Source of the DNA: Ruminococcus flavefaciens
Lineage (GTDB): Bacteria > Bacillota > Clostridia > Oscillospirales > Ruminococcaceae
Direction of reading: 5' to 3'
Length of the DNA: 64,000 nt
Assembly: GCF_900108555.1 (NCBI RefSeq)
Contig: NZ_FNWV01000001.1
Coordinates: forward strand, 386,973 to 450,972
The notes below the pieces were generated by a model. That model made no database searches. It was not told the origin of the DNA and saw only the letters and a list, made by a program, of their open reading frames with translations. Positions 17,670-26,925 of the stretch are shown here, in pieces (the stretch's first letter is position 1; every line of letters begins with the position of its first letter). Made by a program: the position numbers and the translations under genes.

Positions 17670-17873
17670 GTGAAAGAGGGAATCCATCCTGAGTTCAAAA
17701 AGACCACAATTACTTGCCACTGCGGTAATGTGATCGAGACTATGTCTACAAAGGAAAACATCAAGGTTGAAATCTGCTCAAAGTGCCATCCGTTCTATAC
17801 TGGTAAGCAGAAGCTTGTTGATACAGGCGGACGTGTTGACAGATTCAAGAAGCGTTTCAATATGGACAAGTAA
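17670..17873 (+). CDS. rpmE: 50S ribosomal protein L31 (zinc-binding form)
   Basis: 67 aa from GTG 17670 (AGAGGTGA upstream), giving the standard start MKEGIHPEF. Four cysteines, C16, C18, C36 and C39, mark the zinc-binding C+ form, which can serve as a zinc reserve in the cell. The longer frame from 17592 lies in the 5' UTR and is not used. A strong terminator follows. Confidence 0.97.
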   Translation: MKEGIHPEFKKTTITCHCGNVIETMSTKENIKVEICSKCHPFYTGKQKLVDTGGRVDRFKKRFNMDK

Positions 17874-17878
17874 GTCAC

Positions 17879-17905
17879 AAGCCCCGTCATTGACGGGGCT
17901 TTTCG
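17879..17905 (+). terminator. Terminator after rpmE
   Basis: AGCCCCGTCA and TGACGGGGCT form a stem followed by TTTT. Confidence 0.92.
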
Positions 17906-17924
17906 TCAATAAGGTTAATTTATT

Positions 17925-18563
17925 ATGAACTATTTCACTATTTCCGCAAACGCTAAGGCTTCTTTTATAGAAAAACGCTCCGAATTCATCGGATATATCG
18001 CCCCTGTCAGGACTAATGACGAGGCTGTAGCCTTTATAAATTCCATAAAAGCCGAGCACCGCAAGGCTAAGCACAATGTTTATGCCTATATACTCCGCGA
18101 GGATAATATTTCCAGATATTCCGACGACGGTGAACCTCAGGGAACTGCGGGCGTACCCGTACTTGATGTACTGAAAAAGCGTGATCTCACAGACGTATGC
18201 GTTGTAGTCACACGTTATTTCGGCGGTATACTTCTCGGCGGCGGCGGACTTGTCAGAGCCTACTCTCATGCGGCTTCTCTTGCCTGTGATGCTGCTCATA
18301 TCATGAATATGTGTATGTGTCACCGTCTGAAAATAACCGCGGATTACGGTATGTACGGCAAGATATCATATCTCCTGCCGAATTATGATACCATTACTGT
18401 CAATTCGGATTTCGGCAGCGATGTTACCCTTGAGATTCTCGTTATGTCAGAAAAGCTCGATGCATTGAAAAAAGAGCTTGTGGAAGTCACAAACGGTTCT
18501 GTAAATATTGAGGACTGCGAGGAGCTTTTTGAAGATTTCTCCTCCGTACAAAAAAATCCATAA
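17925..18563 (+). CDS. yigZ: YigZ/IMPACT family protein
   Basis: 212 aa. The N-terminal UPF0029 domain (about 1-130) has the signatures RSEFIGYIAP, DDGEPQGTAGVP (about 67-78) and VVTRYFGGILLGGGGLVRAY (about 94-113); the C-terminal part (about 135-205) has the ferredoxin-like fold of DUF1949. The eukaryotic relative IMPACT regulates Gcn2; the bacterial function is not settled, with ribosome- or proline-dipeptidase-related roles suggested. It follows rpmE but after a terminator, so it may be expressed weakly by read-through or from a promoter I cannot see. Confidence 0.92.
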   Translation: MNYFTISANAKASFIEKRSEFIGYIAPVRTNDEAVAFINSIKAEHRKAKHNVYAYILREDNISRYSDDGEPQGTAGVPVLDVLKKRDLTDVCVVVTRYFGGILLGGGGLVRAYSHAASLACDAAHIMNMCMCHRLKITADYGMYGKISYLLPNYDTITVNSDFGSDVTLEILVMSEKLDALKKELVEVTNGSVNIEDCEELFEDFSSVQKNP

Positions 18564-18637
18564 AAAAAATAAAGGGTTTTTTGTTTCAAAATAGTATAAG
18601 TATAATAGAAGCAAAAATTTAAAGTAAATTTGTGCTG

Positions 18638-18693
18638 TGCGCAGCTTTATACTGTGCGCATTTTTTTGACTGTATATGCTCATATACAGTTTT
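18638..18693 (+). terminator. Two tandem terminator-like hairpins before dgt
   Basis: TGCGCA (18638-18643) pairs with TGCGCA (18655-18660) and is followed by seven T (18661-18667). Two bases later ACTGTATAT (18669-18677) pairs with ATATACAGT (18682-18690) and is followed by TTT. A TATAAT at 18601-18606 lies upstream, so a short leader RNA could be made and attenuated before the dgt-dnaG-rpoD operon. The first hairpin may equally end yigZ transcription. Confidence 0.5.
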
Positions 18694-18723
18694 ACCATTT
18701 CATTACGTCAGGGGGAGATACAA

Positions 18724-19719
18724 ATGACTGTACGCGAACAGATAGAGATCAGTGAAGCAGGCATACTCAGCAAATACGCCTGTGCCAGCATCGATGAAGT
18801 CGGCACAAAGCGCGACCGCTATGAGGAAAAATGCCCTTTCCGCACTGAATTTCAGCGTGACCGCGACCGCATACTTCACTGTAACTCCTTCCGCCGCTTA
18901 AAACGTAAAACTCAGGTGTTCCTGTCTCCCGTGGGCGACCACTACAGGACACGCCTTACACATACTCTCGAAGTATCGCAGATAGCAAGGACTATTTCCC
19001 GCGGCATGAGACTGAATGAAGATCTTACCGAAGCAATTGCTCTCGGTCACGATCTGGGACACTCCCCTTTCGGTCACTGCGGTGAAAAAACGCTGAATGA
19101 GATATGCCCCCACGGCTTCAAGCACTACGAACAAAGCGTAAGAGTCGTGGAAGTTCTGGAAAAAAAGGGCAAGGGACTCAATCTCACACACGCTGTCCGA
19201 AACGGCATACTCTGCCATACAAATATGGTGGCTGATACAAAAGAGGGCAATATAGTCCGACTTGCCGATACTATCGCCTACATAAACCACGATATCGAGG
19301 ACTCTATCCGCGCAGGCATACTCGATCCGAACGAACTGCCCCGGGATTGCGTAAGAGCTCTCGGCAGAACAAAAACTCAGCGTATAACCACGCTTATCGC
19401 CTCCGTTATCGGTCACGGAGCAGTTGATATCGACTTTGCTCCCGATATACGAAAGGCTCACGATGAACTGAAAAAGTTCATGTTTGAAAAGGTGTACACC
19501 AATCCTGCCGCAAAGCAGGAGGAAGGAAAGGCTGTACTCCTTGTGCAGAAGCTTTATTCCTACTTCATCGAGCACAGTGACAAGCTGCCCGATGAGTATA
19601 AAAATATAATGAAAAATTCCGATGCAGACCGCGCTGTATGCGATTACATTTCGGGTATGAGCGACGAATATGCCGTTGATCTTTATACCGAACTGTTCGT
19701 ACCGAAATTCTGGAAGTGA
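18724..19719 (+). CDS. dgt: dGTPase-like HD phosphohydrolase
   Basis: 331 aa from ATG 18724 (GGGGGAG upstream). An HD-domain nucleotide hydrolase predicted to cleave dNTPs to deoxynucleosides and triphosphate. Visible metal residues: R-x-x-H-T in RTRLTHTLEV, then GHDLGHSPFGH with the HD pair, and a later Asp in VRLADTIAYINHD. It is the short dgt form common in Firmicutes. First gene of the macromolecular synthesis operon dgt-dnaG-rpoD, 8 bp before dnaG. Confidence 0.93.
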   Translation: MTVREQIEISEAGILSKYACASIDEVGTKRDRYEEKCPFRTEFQRDRDRILHCNSFRRLKRKTQVFLSPVGDHYRTRLTHTLEVSQIARTISRGMRLNEDLTEAIALGHDLGHSPFGHCGEKTLNEICPHGFKHYEQSVRVVEVLEKKGKGLNLTHAVRNGILCHTNMVADTKEGNIVRLADTIAYINHDIEDSIRAGILDPNELPRDCVRALGRTKTQRITTLIASVIGHGAVDIDFAPDIRKAHDELKKFMFEKVYTNPAAKQEEGKAVLLVQKLYSYFIEHSDKLPDEYKNIMKNSDADRAVCDYISGMSDEYAVDLYTELFVPKFWK

Positions 19720-19727
19720 GGTAGAAA

Positions 19728-21464
19728 ATGCCCGTTAACGATGAATTTCTCTACAATCTGCGAAATGCCAATCCTATTGAAACAGTAATGGGCAGCTATG
19801 TTAACCTCATAAGACGAGGCAGAAATTACGTCTGCTCATGTCCTTTCCACTCGGAAAAGACTCCTTCATGTACTATTTTTACAGATACACAGAACTTTTA
19901 CTGCTTCGGCTGCGGTGCAGGCGGCGATGTTATCACATTCACCATGAAGATAGAAAACCTTACATTTTCCGAGGCTGTAAAGCTACTGGCTCAGCGTTCG
20001 GGAATGGAAGTACCTGCCTTCGGTAATAAAGACAGCGGTTACGCAAAGCGTAAAACTCGTATCTATGAGATGAACCGCATCGCTGCCAATTACTTCTATA
20101 CCAACCTTATAAAAGGCTCGGACAAGACAGGTCTGCAATATTTCGCAAACCGCAAGCTCACTCCACAGACTATTAAAAAATACGGTCTCGGATACGCTTC
20201 CGATTCATGGAACGCGCTTACTGATCTTCTGAAGTCGAAAGGCTATTCCGATGAGGAAATGGCTGATGCATGGCTTGCAGGAATGAAAAACGGACGTACC
20301 TTTGATATGTTCCGCAAAAGGGTAATGTTCCCTATTGTTGATCTGCGCGGTAATATAATCGGCTTCGGCGGACGAGTCCTTGACGACTCACAGCCGAAAT
20401 ACCTCAATACGGGAAAAACTCCCGTATTCGACAAGGGCTCTAACCTGTTCTCCATGAACTTCGCAAAGAATTCAAACGCAAAGCGTCTGATACTCTGTGA
20501 GGGATATATGGACGTTATCGCCGTAAATCAGGCAGGCTTCGAGAACGTGGTCGCCACCCTCGGAACTGCTATAACTCCCGATCAGGCGCGGTTAATAAGC
20601 CACTACGCCGAGGAAGTTATAGTTGCCTACGACAGTGACGGCGCAGGTCAGAAAGCTACTCAGAAAGCTATCAACCATTTCGCGGACGTTGGTCTGCGGA
20701 CTAAGATAATACACATGGAAGGCGCAAAGGATCCCGACGAATTCATAAAAAAATTCGGACGAGACCGATTCAGGATGCTTCTTGACGGCTCTAACGATGC
20801 AAACGACTTCATGCTTGACAAGTGCGAGGTCGGACTTGATCTTTCTACCGAAATAGGCAGAGTAGAGCTGCTGAAACGTACTGCAAAGGTGCTTGCAGGC
20901 ATAGAATCACCTTTAGAGCGAGAGGTTTACATATCCCGTACGTCTAAGAAGTGTGACATACCTGTACAGGTCCTGAAAACCCACATCGACTCCATGCTCC
21001 AAAAGAACAGCCGAAACGCCAAAAAGACAGAATGGCGCAATATAAAGGCTAAAACTTCATACATACGCGACGACATCAACCCCGACGCTGTTTCCAATAA
21101 AAAGGAAGCCCGTGCCGAGGAGACTATAATCAGCTACCTGCTCAATCGTCCTCAGGAATATGAGGACATCGAAAAGCTGGCTCCGCCCCAGTCATTTGTA
21201 ACTGCTTTCAACAAGAAAGTTTACACTGCACTGCTTGACAGGCTGAAAAATTCCGAAAAATTCTCGATTTCACTGCTGTCCGATGAATTTTCCACGGACG
21301 AAATGGGAAGAATAAGCGGAATAGCAGCAAAAAAACGCAATGTTGACATTACCCGTGACGTTGTGGCTGACTGCGCTCAGGTACTGAAAAACACAAGACC
21401 CGCTTCTAACGGAGATATGAGCAATGATGAATTGCTCGAACTCTTCCGTTCAAAGAATAAATAG
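19728..21464 (+). CDS. dnaG: DNA primase
   Basis: 578 aa. Makes RNA primers at the replication fork. N-terminal CHC2 zinc finger (C38, H41, C59, C62), catalytic core and TOPRIM domain with [11 protein letters not shown] (Glu) and [11 protein letters not shown] (Asp pair), and a C-terminal helical DnaB-binding region (about 435-570). GTGAGG precedes ATG 19728. It lies between dgt and rpoD, the classic order. Confidence 0.97.
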   Translation: MPVNDEFLYNLRNANPIETVMGSYVNLIRRGRNYVCSCPFHSEKTPSCTIFTDTQNFYCFGCGAGGDVITFTMKIENLTFSEAVKLLAQRSGMEVPAFGNKDSGYAKRKTRIYEMNRIAANYFYTNLIKGSDKTGLQYFANRKLTPQTIKKYGLGYASDSWNALTDLLKSKGYSDEEMADAWLAGMKNGRTFDMFRKRVMFPIVDLRGNIIGFGGRVLDDSQPKYLNTGKTPVFDKGSNLFSMNFAKNSNAKRLILCEGYMDVIAVNQAGFENVVATLGTAITPDQARLISHYAEEVIVAYDSDGAGQKATQKAINHFADVGLRTKIIHMEGAKDPDEFIKKFGRDRFRMLLDGSNDANDFMLDKCEVGLDLSTEIGRVELLKRTAKVLAGIESPLEREVYISRTSKKCDIPVQVLKTHIDSMLQKNSRNAKKTEWRNIKAKTSYIRDDINPDAVSNKKEARAEETIISYLLNRPQEYEDIEKLAPPQSFVTAFNKKVYTALLDRLKNSEKFSISLLSDEFSTDEMGRISGIAAKKRNVDITRDVVADCAQVLKNTRPASNGDMSNDELLELFRSKNK

Positions 21465-21477
21465 GAGGAATATTAAA

Positions 21478-22557
21478 ATGGAAAAGAAAAATACCATCGA
21501 AGCCTTGATGGAACAGGGCAAGACCAACGGCAAGCTCACTACCAAGGAGATAACTGATGCTCTGGAGGAGCTTGATTTCGACGTTGATCAGATCAATACC
21601 TTCTATGACAATTGTGAAAATCTCAATATCGAGATCGTCGAGGATATGAACCTCGATGCTGACCTGAGGATCGGTCTCGACTCAAATATGACAGACGACC
21701 TTGAAATGGCTCTTTCTACAGAGGGAATAGCTATCGACGACCCTGTAAAGATCTACCTCAAGGAGATCGGACGTGTTCCGCTTCTTACTACAGAGGAGGA
21801 AATAGAGCTTGCTCAGAGAATGGCTAAGGGCGATCCTTACGCTAAAAAGCGTCTTTCGGAAGCTAACCTTCGTCTTGTTGTTTCTATCGCTAAGAAGTAT
21901 GTAGGCAGAGGTATGCAGTTCCTCGACCTTATACAGGAAGGCAACCTCGGTCTTATAAAGGCTGTTGAAAAGTTCGATTACACCAAGGGCTTCAAGTTCT
22001 CCACATACGCTACATGGTGGATAAGACAGGCTATTACCCGTGCTATTGCCGATCAGGCAAGAACTATCCGTATCCCCGTTCATATGGTTGAAACTATCAC
22101 AAAGGTAAAGAAGGTTTCAAGCCAGCTTCTACACGAGAACGGTCATGATCCAAGCCCCGAGGAGATAGCAGACAAGCTCAATATGCCTGTTGACAAGGTC
22201 CGTGAGATCATGCGTGTGGCTCAGGATCCTGTATCTCTCGAAACTCCTATCGGTGAGGAGGAGGACAGCCACCTCGGCGACTTTATCCCTGATGATGACG
22301 CTCCCGCTCCTGCTGAAGCAGCTTCACATACTCTCCTCAAGGAGCAGCTCAATGAGGTGCTTTCCACACTTACAGACCGTGAAGCAAAGGTGCTCAAGCT
22401 CCGTTTCGGTCTTGAGGACGGCAAGTCGCGCACCCTTGAGGAAGTTGGTCAGCGTTTCGACGTTACCCGTGAGCGTATACGCCAGATCGAGGCTAAAGCA
22501 CTCAGAAAACTCCGTCACCCCAGCAGAAGCAAAAAGGTCAAGGATTTCCTTGACTAA
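21478..22557 (+). CDS. rpoD: Primary sigma factor SigA
   Basis: 359 aa from ATG 21478 (TAGGAGGAATATTAAA upstream). Contains region 1.2 ([12 protein letters not shown]), region 2 (the helix with [17 protein letters not shown]), region 3 and region 4 HTH ([20 protein letters not shown]). It lacks the long non-conserved insert of proteobacterial sigma-70. It is the housekeeping sigma that would read the many TTGACA-17-TATAAT promoters in this window. A terminator follows. Confidence 0.98.
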   Translation: MEKKNTIEALMEQGKTNGKLTTKEITDALEELDFDVDQINTFYDNCENLNIEIVEDMNLDADLRIGLDSNMTDDLEMALSTEGIAIDDPVKIYLKEIGRVPLLTTEEEIELAQRMAKGDPYAKKRLSEANLRLVVSIAKKYVGRGMQFLDLIQEGNLGLIKAVEKFDYTKGFKFSTYATWWIRQAITRAIADQARTIRIPVHMVETITKVKKVSSQLLHENGHDPSPEEIADKLNMPVDKVREIMRVAQDPVSLETPIGEEEDSHLGDFIPDDDAPAPAEAASHTLLKEQLNEVLSTLTDREAKVLKLRFGLEDGKSRTLEEVGQRFDVTRERIRQIEAKALRKLRHPSRSKKVKDFLD

Positions 22558-22577
22558 GAGCTACATAGTTATTTCCG

Positions 22578-22604
22578 AAGCCGCCTGAAATGGGCGGCTT
22601 TTTT
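22578..22604 (+). terminator. Terminator after rpoD
   Basis: AAGCCGCC, loop TGAAATG, GGCGGCTT, then TTTT. Confidence 0.95.
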
Positions 22605-22605
22605 A

Positions 22606-22634
22606 TTGACAAAATGCGGTTTTTGCTGTATAAT
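22606..22634 (+). promoter_or_regulatory. Consensus promoter of the EAL/beta-helix gene
   Basis: TTGACA (22606-22611), 17-bp spacer, TATAAT (22629-22634), two bases after the rpoD terminator. Confidence 0.95.
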
Positions 22635-22640
22635 TAAAGT

Positions 22641-22746
22641 GTATAAATCGTACGTTATCACGGTCACCTGCTGACCGTAAAATGCAGGTGCCAACATGAG
22701 GCGCAATAGGCTATTCTGCGCCAGTCATGCGGTATACGGAGTAACT
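22641..22746 (+). promoter_or_regulatory. Structured 5' leader, candidate cis-regulatory RNA
   Basis: The leader of about 105 nt can form CACCTGC/GCAGGTG (22665-22671 with 22684-22690), or the mutually exclusive CGGTCA/TGACCG (22661-22666 with 22672-22677). Then comes a long composite hairpin: CATGA/TCATG (22695-22699 with 22725-22729) stacked, across an AG bulge, on GGCGCA/TGCGCC (22700-22705 with 22717-22722). The SD CGGAG follows directly. Overlapping alternative stems beside an SD suggest a translational switch. I do not recognise the c-di-GMP-I core sequence. Confidence 0.5.
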
Positions 22747-25485
22747 ATGAGTATTTTCGATTTTACCCAAACTCCTCCCGCGCTGAGCCGTGACTGGAAA
22801 GTATTCCAGCAGTTTGTCGGCAATATAGGTGCGTTCACGTATATTGCAAAAGAAAAAGCTGCTTACCTTGATACGGCTGCCTGTCATATGCTTGGCTGCC
22901 CGAGTGAAAAGATCAACGAGTTTGAATTCTTCAATCTCCTTGAAATGATCTCCAAAAACCCCGTTGAAGGACAGAAACATATCTATAAATACACAGACGG
23001 AAACGTAACACGCTATATAAAAATGAACATCTACGAAAGCAGCGACGAGTGGCTGGGATTCGTCCAGGACTTCACCCGTCAGATATCGGAATTCAACGAC
23101 CGACAGGCTTTTGTAGAGTACGATCCCATTACCCGTATCCCCTCCTATCCGTCATTTTCACAGAAGATAAAAAAGATACTTCCCGATGTACAGCACGCCT
23201 GCCTTGCCACTATCTACATAAACGGCATAGACAAGCTGGGTTCGTATCTCACTGTTGACAATACCAACAGCTGTATCACTTCTGTTGCGGAAGCTCTGAA
23301 AAGCTTTTCAAGCGATACTCTCATAATCGGCTCTAAATCCAACTATGAGATATGTGTATTCTTCCGCGAATTTGACAAGATGAGCATTTACAATATCCTC
23401 AACAGTATGGACGAGGCTGTTCAGAACTGCATACTCACAGATGATTTCGGCGAGATAATTGATATTTCCGATAAGAGCCATATAAGCCTTTCTATCGGCT
23501 GTGCATCTTATCCTGAGGAAGCTTCCGACTTCAATATGCTGGTGAATTTCTCCGAGTTTGCTCTCTTCGAGGCTCGAACAGACAAACGCTCTGTTATTAA
23601 CTGGTTCTCGGAGGAAAACTACATACGCGAAAAGGACTCTTACCGCAATGCTCAGACATTCTCGCGTATCGTTCAGGAAAACCTCCTCACCTACTATCTC
23701 CAGCCTATCGTTGAGACTCAGACAGGTGAGATAGTAGCCTATGAAGCCCTTATGCGTACTGTGGGCGATATCAAAATGGCTCCGAAGCAGATACTGAAAA
23801 TAGGTGAAGCTCAGAACAATCTCTATGCTATCGAAAAGCTCACCTTCTTCAATACCATGAAGCTTCTCAGCGATAACCAGCAGATATTTGAAAAGCGCAA
23901 GCTGTTCATCAACTGCCTTCCAAATCATCTCCTCACCGATGAGGACTTCAATGAGCTTTACCTTACTTACGGCGAGCTCCTTGAAAAGACCGTTATCGAA
24001 ATAGTCGAGGAGTCGGCGGCTACCGCAAAGGGCATCGAGACGCTGAAAAAACGCTGCGGATTTGCGCATACAAAGCTTGCTATAGACGACTATGGCACAG
24101 GCTATTCAAACTCATCAAATCTGCTGCATTACTCTCCTGATTACATCAAGATAGACCGTTCGCTCATTAGCGATATCCACAACGATCTCAAAAAGCAGCA
24201 GCTCGTTACTTCCGTTATCGAGTTCTGCCACGAAAACCAGCTGAAATCACTGGCAGAGGGCGTTGAGACGGTACAGGAGCTTAAAACTGTTATACGTCTT
24301 GGTGTTGATCTTATTCAGGGATACTACACTTCAAAGCCAAAGCCTCTCTTCCTCAACAGCATCTCCGCTGACATCAAGGACGAGATAATCAAGACCAATC
24401 TCGAAAGCCGTCCTGACGGCGTTAAGAAGATATTTGCAGCTCAGAATGATACTGAGATCGATCTTCTTAAACTGGCTCTTGAAAAATATACAGATATCCA
24501 CGTTTACCAGAGCAAGCTCACTATCGTCGGTGATCCAGACAAGCCTGTGAAGATGAATATTTCCATAATGGATAATCACAGCTGTGAGCTCACTCTCAAA
24601 AATGTCAATATGATAAGCGGCAACAGCAAGCCTACTATCACTGTAGGCGAGTACGCAAGACTGGTGCTCAATGTTGTCAAGAACAACAAGCTCAGCTACT
24701 CGGGTATCTATGTGCCTATGGGTTCACAGTTCGTACTCAACGGCAAGGGCAATCTTTCTATCGACTGCTATGCTTCCGAGGGTATCGGTATCGGAAACGA
24801 TTACGATCACGGCTACGGCGATATCACTATCGACTTCGGCGGTACTCTTGAAATTGTATCAAACAGCGTTGAATCACTTTGCATCGGCGGCGGATATAAT
24901 GATGATGACTCCGATATAAACCTCGTTTCGGGTAAAGTCAGACTGTTCATGTATTCCCATAACGGTCTCGGCATCGGAAGCTTCAACGGTGATGCAAATA
25001 TTGATATCGGTGAGAACTGCGACCTTGATATGAATATGTCAGGCATAAAGATAGCAGGTATAGGAAGCTGTAAGGGCATTGCAACTATCAGCTCATCTGC
25101 AAATATAAATATGTCATGTACAGGTGCGCAGGCTGTAGGAATCGGCGTTCTTGAGGACGGCGAGGGCAGCATCTACATCAAGCAGGGCAAGATCAATATG
25201 AAGATGCGCTCAGGCAAGAACTCATGTATCGGTGCTATCAAGGGCAGCGTCAATACTAAGATAAGAAATGCCGATATCACTATCGACTCTGAGGGTGATG
25301 AGGTAACAGGTATCGGTGATGCTCTTGGCACAGGAAATGTTGCTATTATAGATTCACAGGTATCTATGGTCGTTAATGCAGGAAATCCTAAGGATATAGG
25401 TACTGAAAGCGGCGACGTACAGATACAGAATTCAAATGTAAGCTCACTTGTGAACAACAAGCGCACAACTTACGCAAACAATTAA
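22747..25485 (+). CDS. EAL phosphodiesterase with degenerate GGDEF fused to predicted beta-helix
   Basis: 912 aa from ATG 22747 (CGGAGTAAC upstream; the longer frame from 22696 runs through the structured leader). PAS-like N-terminus (about 17-115), GGDEF-like domain (about 125-287) whose signature is replaced by GSKSNYEI, and an EAL domain (about 300-535) with E333-A-L, N389, E418, DDYGTG (447-452), K468/D470, AEGVE and QGYY kept, so c-di-GMP hydrolysis is expected. Residues about 585-895 form a Gly/Asp/Asn-rich region with a GIG-type motif every 27-32 residues (near 680, 713, 742, 771, 798, 828, 855, 884), resembling parallel beta-helix repeats of surface proteins. There is no signal peptide or membrane helix, so this domain would be cytoplasmic. 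The role of the repeat domain is unknown. Confidence 0.88.
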   Translation: MSIFDFTQTPPALSRDWKVFQQFVGNIGAFTYIAKEKAAYLDTAACHMLGCPSEKINEFEFFNLLEMISKNPVEGQKHIYKYTDGNVTRYIKMNIYESSDEWLGFVQDFTRQISEFNDRQAFVEYDPITRIPSYPSFSQKIKKILPDVQHACLATIYINGIDKLGSYLTVDNTNSCITSVAEALKSFSSDTLIIGSKSNYEICVFFREFDKMSIYNILNSMDEAVQNCILTDDFGEIIDISDKSHISLSIGCASYPEEASDFNMLVNFSEFALFEARTDKRSVINWFSEENYIREKDSYRNAQTFSRIVQENLLTYYLQPIVETQTGEIVAYEALMRTVGDIKMAPKQILKIGEAQNNLYAIEKLTFFNTMKLLSDNQQIFEKRKLFINCLPNHLLTDEDFNELYLTYGELLEKTVIEIVEESAATAKGIETLKKRCGFAHTKLAIDDYGTGYSNSSNLLHYSPDYIKIDRSLISDIHNDLKKQQLVTSVIEFCHENQLKSLAEGVETVQELKTVIRLGVDLIQGYYTSKPKPLFLNSISADIKDEIIKTNLESRPDGVKKIFAAQNDTEIDLLKLALEKYTDIHVYQSKLTIVGDPDKPVKMNISIMDNHSCELTLKNVNMISGNSKPTITVGEYARLVLNVVKNNKLSYSGIYVPMGSQFVLNGKGNLSIDCYASEGIGIGNDYDHGYGDITIDFGGTLEIVSNSVESLCIGGGYNDDDSDINLVSGKVRLFMYSHNGLGIGSFNGDANIDIGENCDLDMNMSGIKIAGIGSCKGIATISSSANINMSCTGAQAVGIGVLEDGEGSIYIKQGKINMKMRSGKNSCIGAIKGSVNTKIRNADITIDSEGDEVTGIGDALGTGNVAIIDSQVSMVVNAGNPKDIGTESGDVQIQNSNVSSLVNNKRTTYANN

Positions 25486-25514
25486 AGTCTTCTATTCCCC
25501 CGCCTTACCCATTA

Positions 25515-25769
25515 TGCTTATATAAAAGTTTTGTACTTATAATGAGGGAAACGCTTTTGAAAAAGGGTTCTCCCTCATACTCCCTTCCTAAAACTTTCGT
25601 TTTTGTTTTTTCCAGTATGGGGCGCATTCAAACTTTCATAAACTTGTATTTAAATATATGCGCCCTATACTGGAAAAAACCAGATAAAAGTCTTTGGAAA
25701 GGGGTTCGGGAAAAAACCTTTCCTCAGAAAGGTTTGCCCCGATATAGGGTATAAGCTTTCATATAAGCA
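25515..25769. repeat. Dispersed palindromic intergenic repeat, copy 2
   Basis: Outer arms: TGCTTATATAAAA (25515-25527) against 25757-25769 (one mismatch). Inner arms: 25605-25627 against 25658-25680 (23 nt, one mismatch) around a 30-nt loop. Between them on the left lies GAGGGAAACGCTTTTGAAAAAGGGTTCTCCCTC, itself a stem-loop, and on the right an AACCTTTC/GAAAGGTT stem-loop. In inverse orientation its parts match copy 1 at 1-240, including AGTTTTAGGAAGGGAGT (25577-25593 on the minus strand) and GTACAAAACT. It fills the gap between the EAL/beta-helix gene and ychF and has no coding capacity. It could be a non-autonomous mobile element or a transcript-end structure. Confidence 0.8.
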
Positions 25770-25819
25770 CAACTGGTAAAGAGCGGGGAAACATATGATA
25801 AGAAAGGTAAGAAATAAAT

Positions 25820-26914
25820 ATGAAACTTGGTATGGTTGGTCTGCCTAATGTAGGCAAAAGCACACTTTTCAACGCACTTACGAACGCAGGTGCTGAGTCC
25901 GCAAACTATCCCTTCTGCACTATCGAGAAGAACGTTGGTATCGTTTCTGTTCCCGATGAGAGACTGGACAAGCTTGCTGAGATGTATGAGCCTGATAAGT
26001 TCACTCCTGCAACTCTCGAATTCGTTGATATCGCAGGTCTCGTAAAGGGAGCTTCAAAGGGCGAAGGTCTCGGAAACAAGTTCCTTGCTGATATCCGTGA
26101 GGTCGATGCTATCGTTCACGTTGTAAGATGCTTTGAGGACCCCAATATCATTCACGTTGACGGAAGTATAAACCCTCTCCGCGACATCGAAACTATCAAT
26201 CTGGAGCTTATCTTCTCCGATATCGAAATGGTGGACAGACGTATCGACCGTGCTAAAAAGGCTGCAAAGGGCGACAAGAAGTACCTTGCAGAGGCTGAGT
26301 TCCTTGAAAGATTAAAGGCTCACCTTGAAAACGGCAAGTCCGCAAGAGGCTTTGACTTCACTGACGAGGAAAGAGAGCTTATCAAGTCAACTCCTCTTCT
26401 CTCCGCAAAGCCTGTTATCTATGCTGCTAACCTCAGCGAAGAGGACTTCACAAACAATATCGAAACAAATGAGAATTACAAGGCTGTATGCGCACTTGCA
26501 GCTGAGGAGCACTCAGCTGTACTCCCTATCTGTGCGCAGATAGAGGCTGAGATATCCGACATGGGCGACGAGGACAAGGCTATGTTCCTCAGCGAGCTCG
26601 GTCTTGAAGTATCAGGTCTCAACCGTATCATCAAGGAGGGGTATTCACTTCTCGGACTTATCTCATACCTTACAGCAGGCAAGCAGGAAGTCCGCGCATG
26701 GACTATCACAAAGGGCACTAAAGCTCCTCAGGCAGCTGGTAAGATACATACAGACTTCGAGAAAGGCTTTATCCGTGCGGAGGTTATCTCCTATGACGAC
26801 CTTATGGCTTGCGGAAGCATGGCTGCTGCAAAGGAAAAGGGACTTGTACGCCTTGAGGGCAAGGAATACGTTATGCAGGACGGAGATATCGTTCTGTTCA
26901 GATTTAATGTATAA
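25820..26914 (+). CDS. ychF: Redox-regulated ATPase YchF (Obg family)
   Basis: 364 aa, full length. GLPNVGKSTLFNALT is the P-loop, DIAGLVKGASKGEGLGN is switch II, and NLSEEDF stands near the NxxE nucleotide-specificity motif of YchF, which prefers ATP to GTP. A C-terminal TGS domain (about 280-363, with TKGTKAPQAAGKIHTDFEKG) supports ribosome binding. Upstream is the dispersed repeat; the SD is a weak AAAGG. Confidence 0.97.
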   Translation: MKLGMVGLPNVGKSTLFNALTNAGAESANYPFCTIEKNVGIVSVPDERLDKLAEMYEPDKFTPATLEFVDIAGLVKGASKGEGLGNKFLADIREVDAIVHVVRCFEDPNIIHVDGSINPLRDIETINLELIFSDIEMVDRRIDRAKKAAKGDKKYLAEAEFLERLKAHLENGKSARGFDFTDEERELIKSTPLLSAKPVIYAANLSEEDFTNNIETNENYKAVCALAAEEHSAVLPICAQIEAEISDMGDEDKAMFLSELGLEVSGLNRIIKEGYSLLGLISYLTAGKQEVRAWTITKGTKAPQAAGKIHTDFEKGFIRAEVISYDDLMACGSMAAAKEKGLVRLEGKEYVMQDGDIVLFRFNV

Positions 26915-26925
26915 TAGGTAATAAG

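Noticed and set aside
22641..22746. Known c-di-GMP-I (GEMM) riboswitch before the EAL gene
   Set aside because: The conserved GEMM core and tetraloop-receptor sequences are not present, so it is listed only as an unassigned structured leader.
24780..25400. Repeat array resembling CRISPR in the EAL/beta-helix gene
   Set aside because: The periodicity is at protein level (GIG motifs every 27-32 residues), without identical DNA repeats or spacers.
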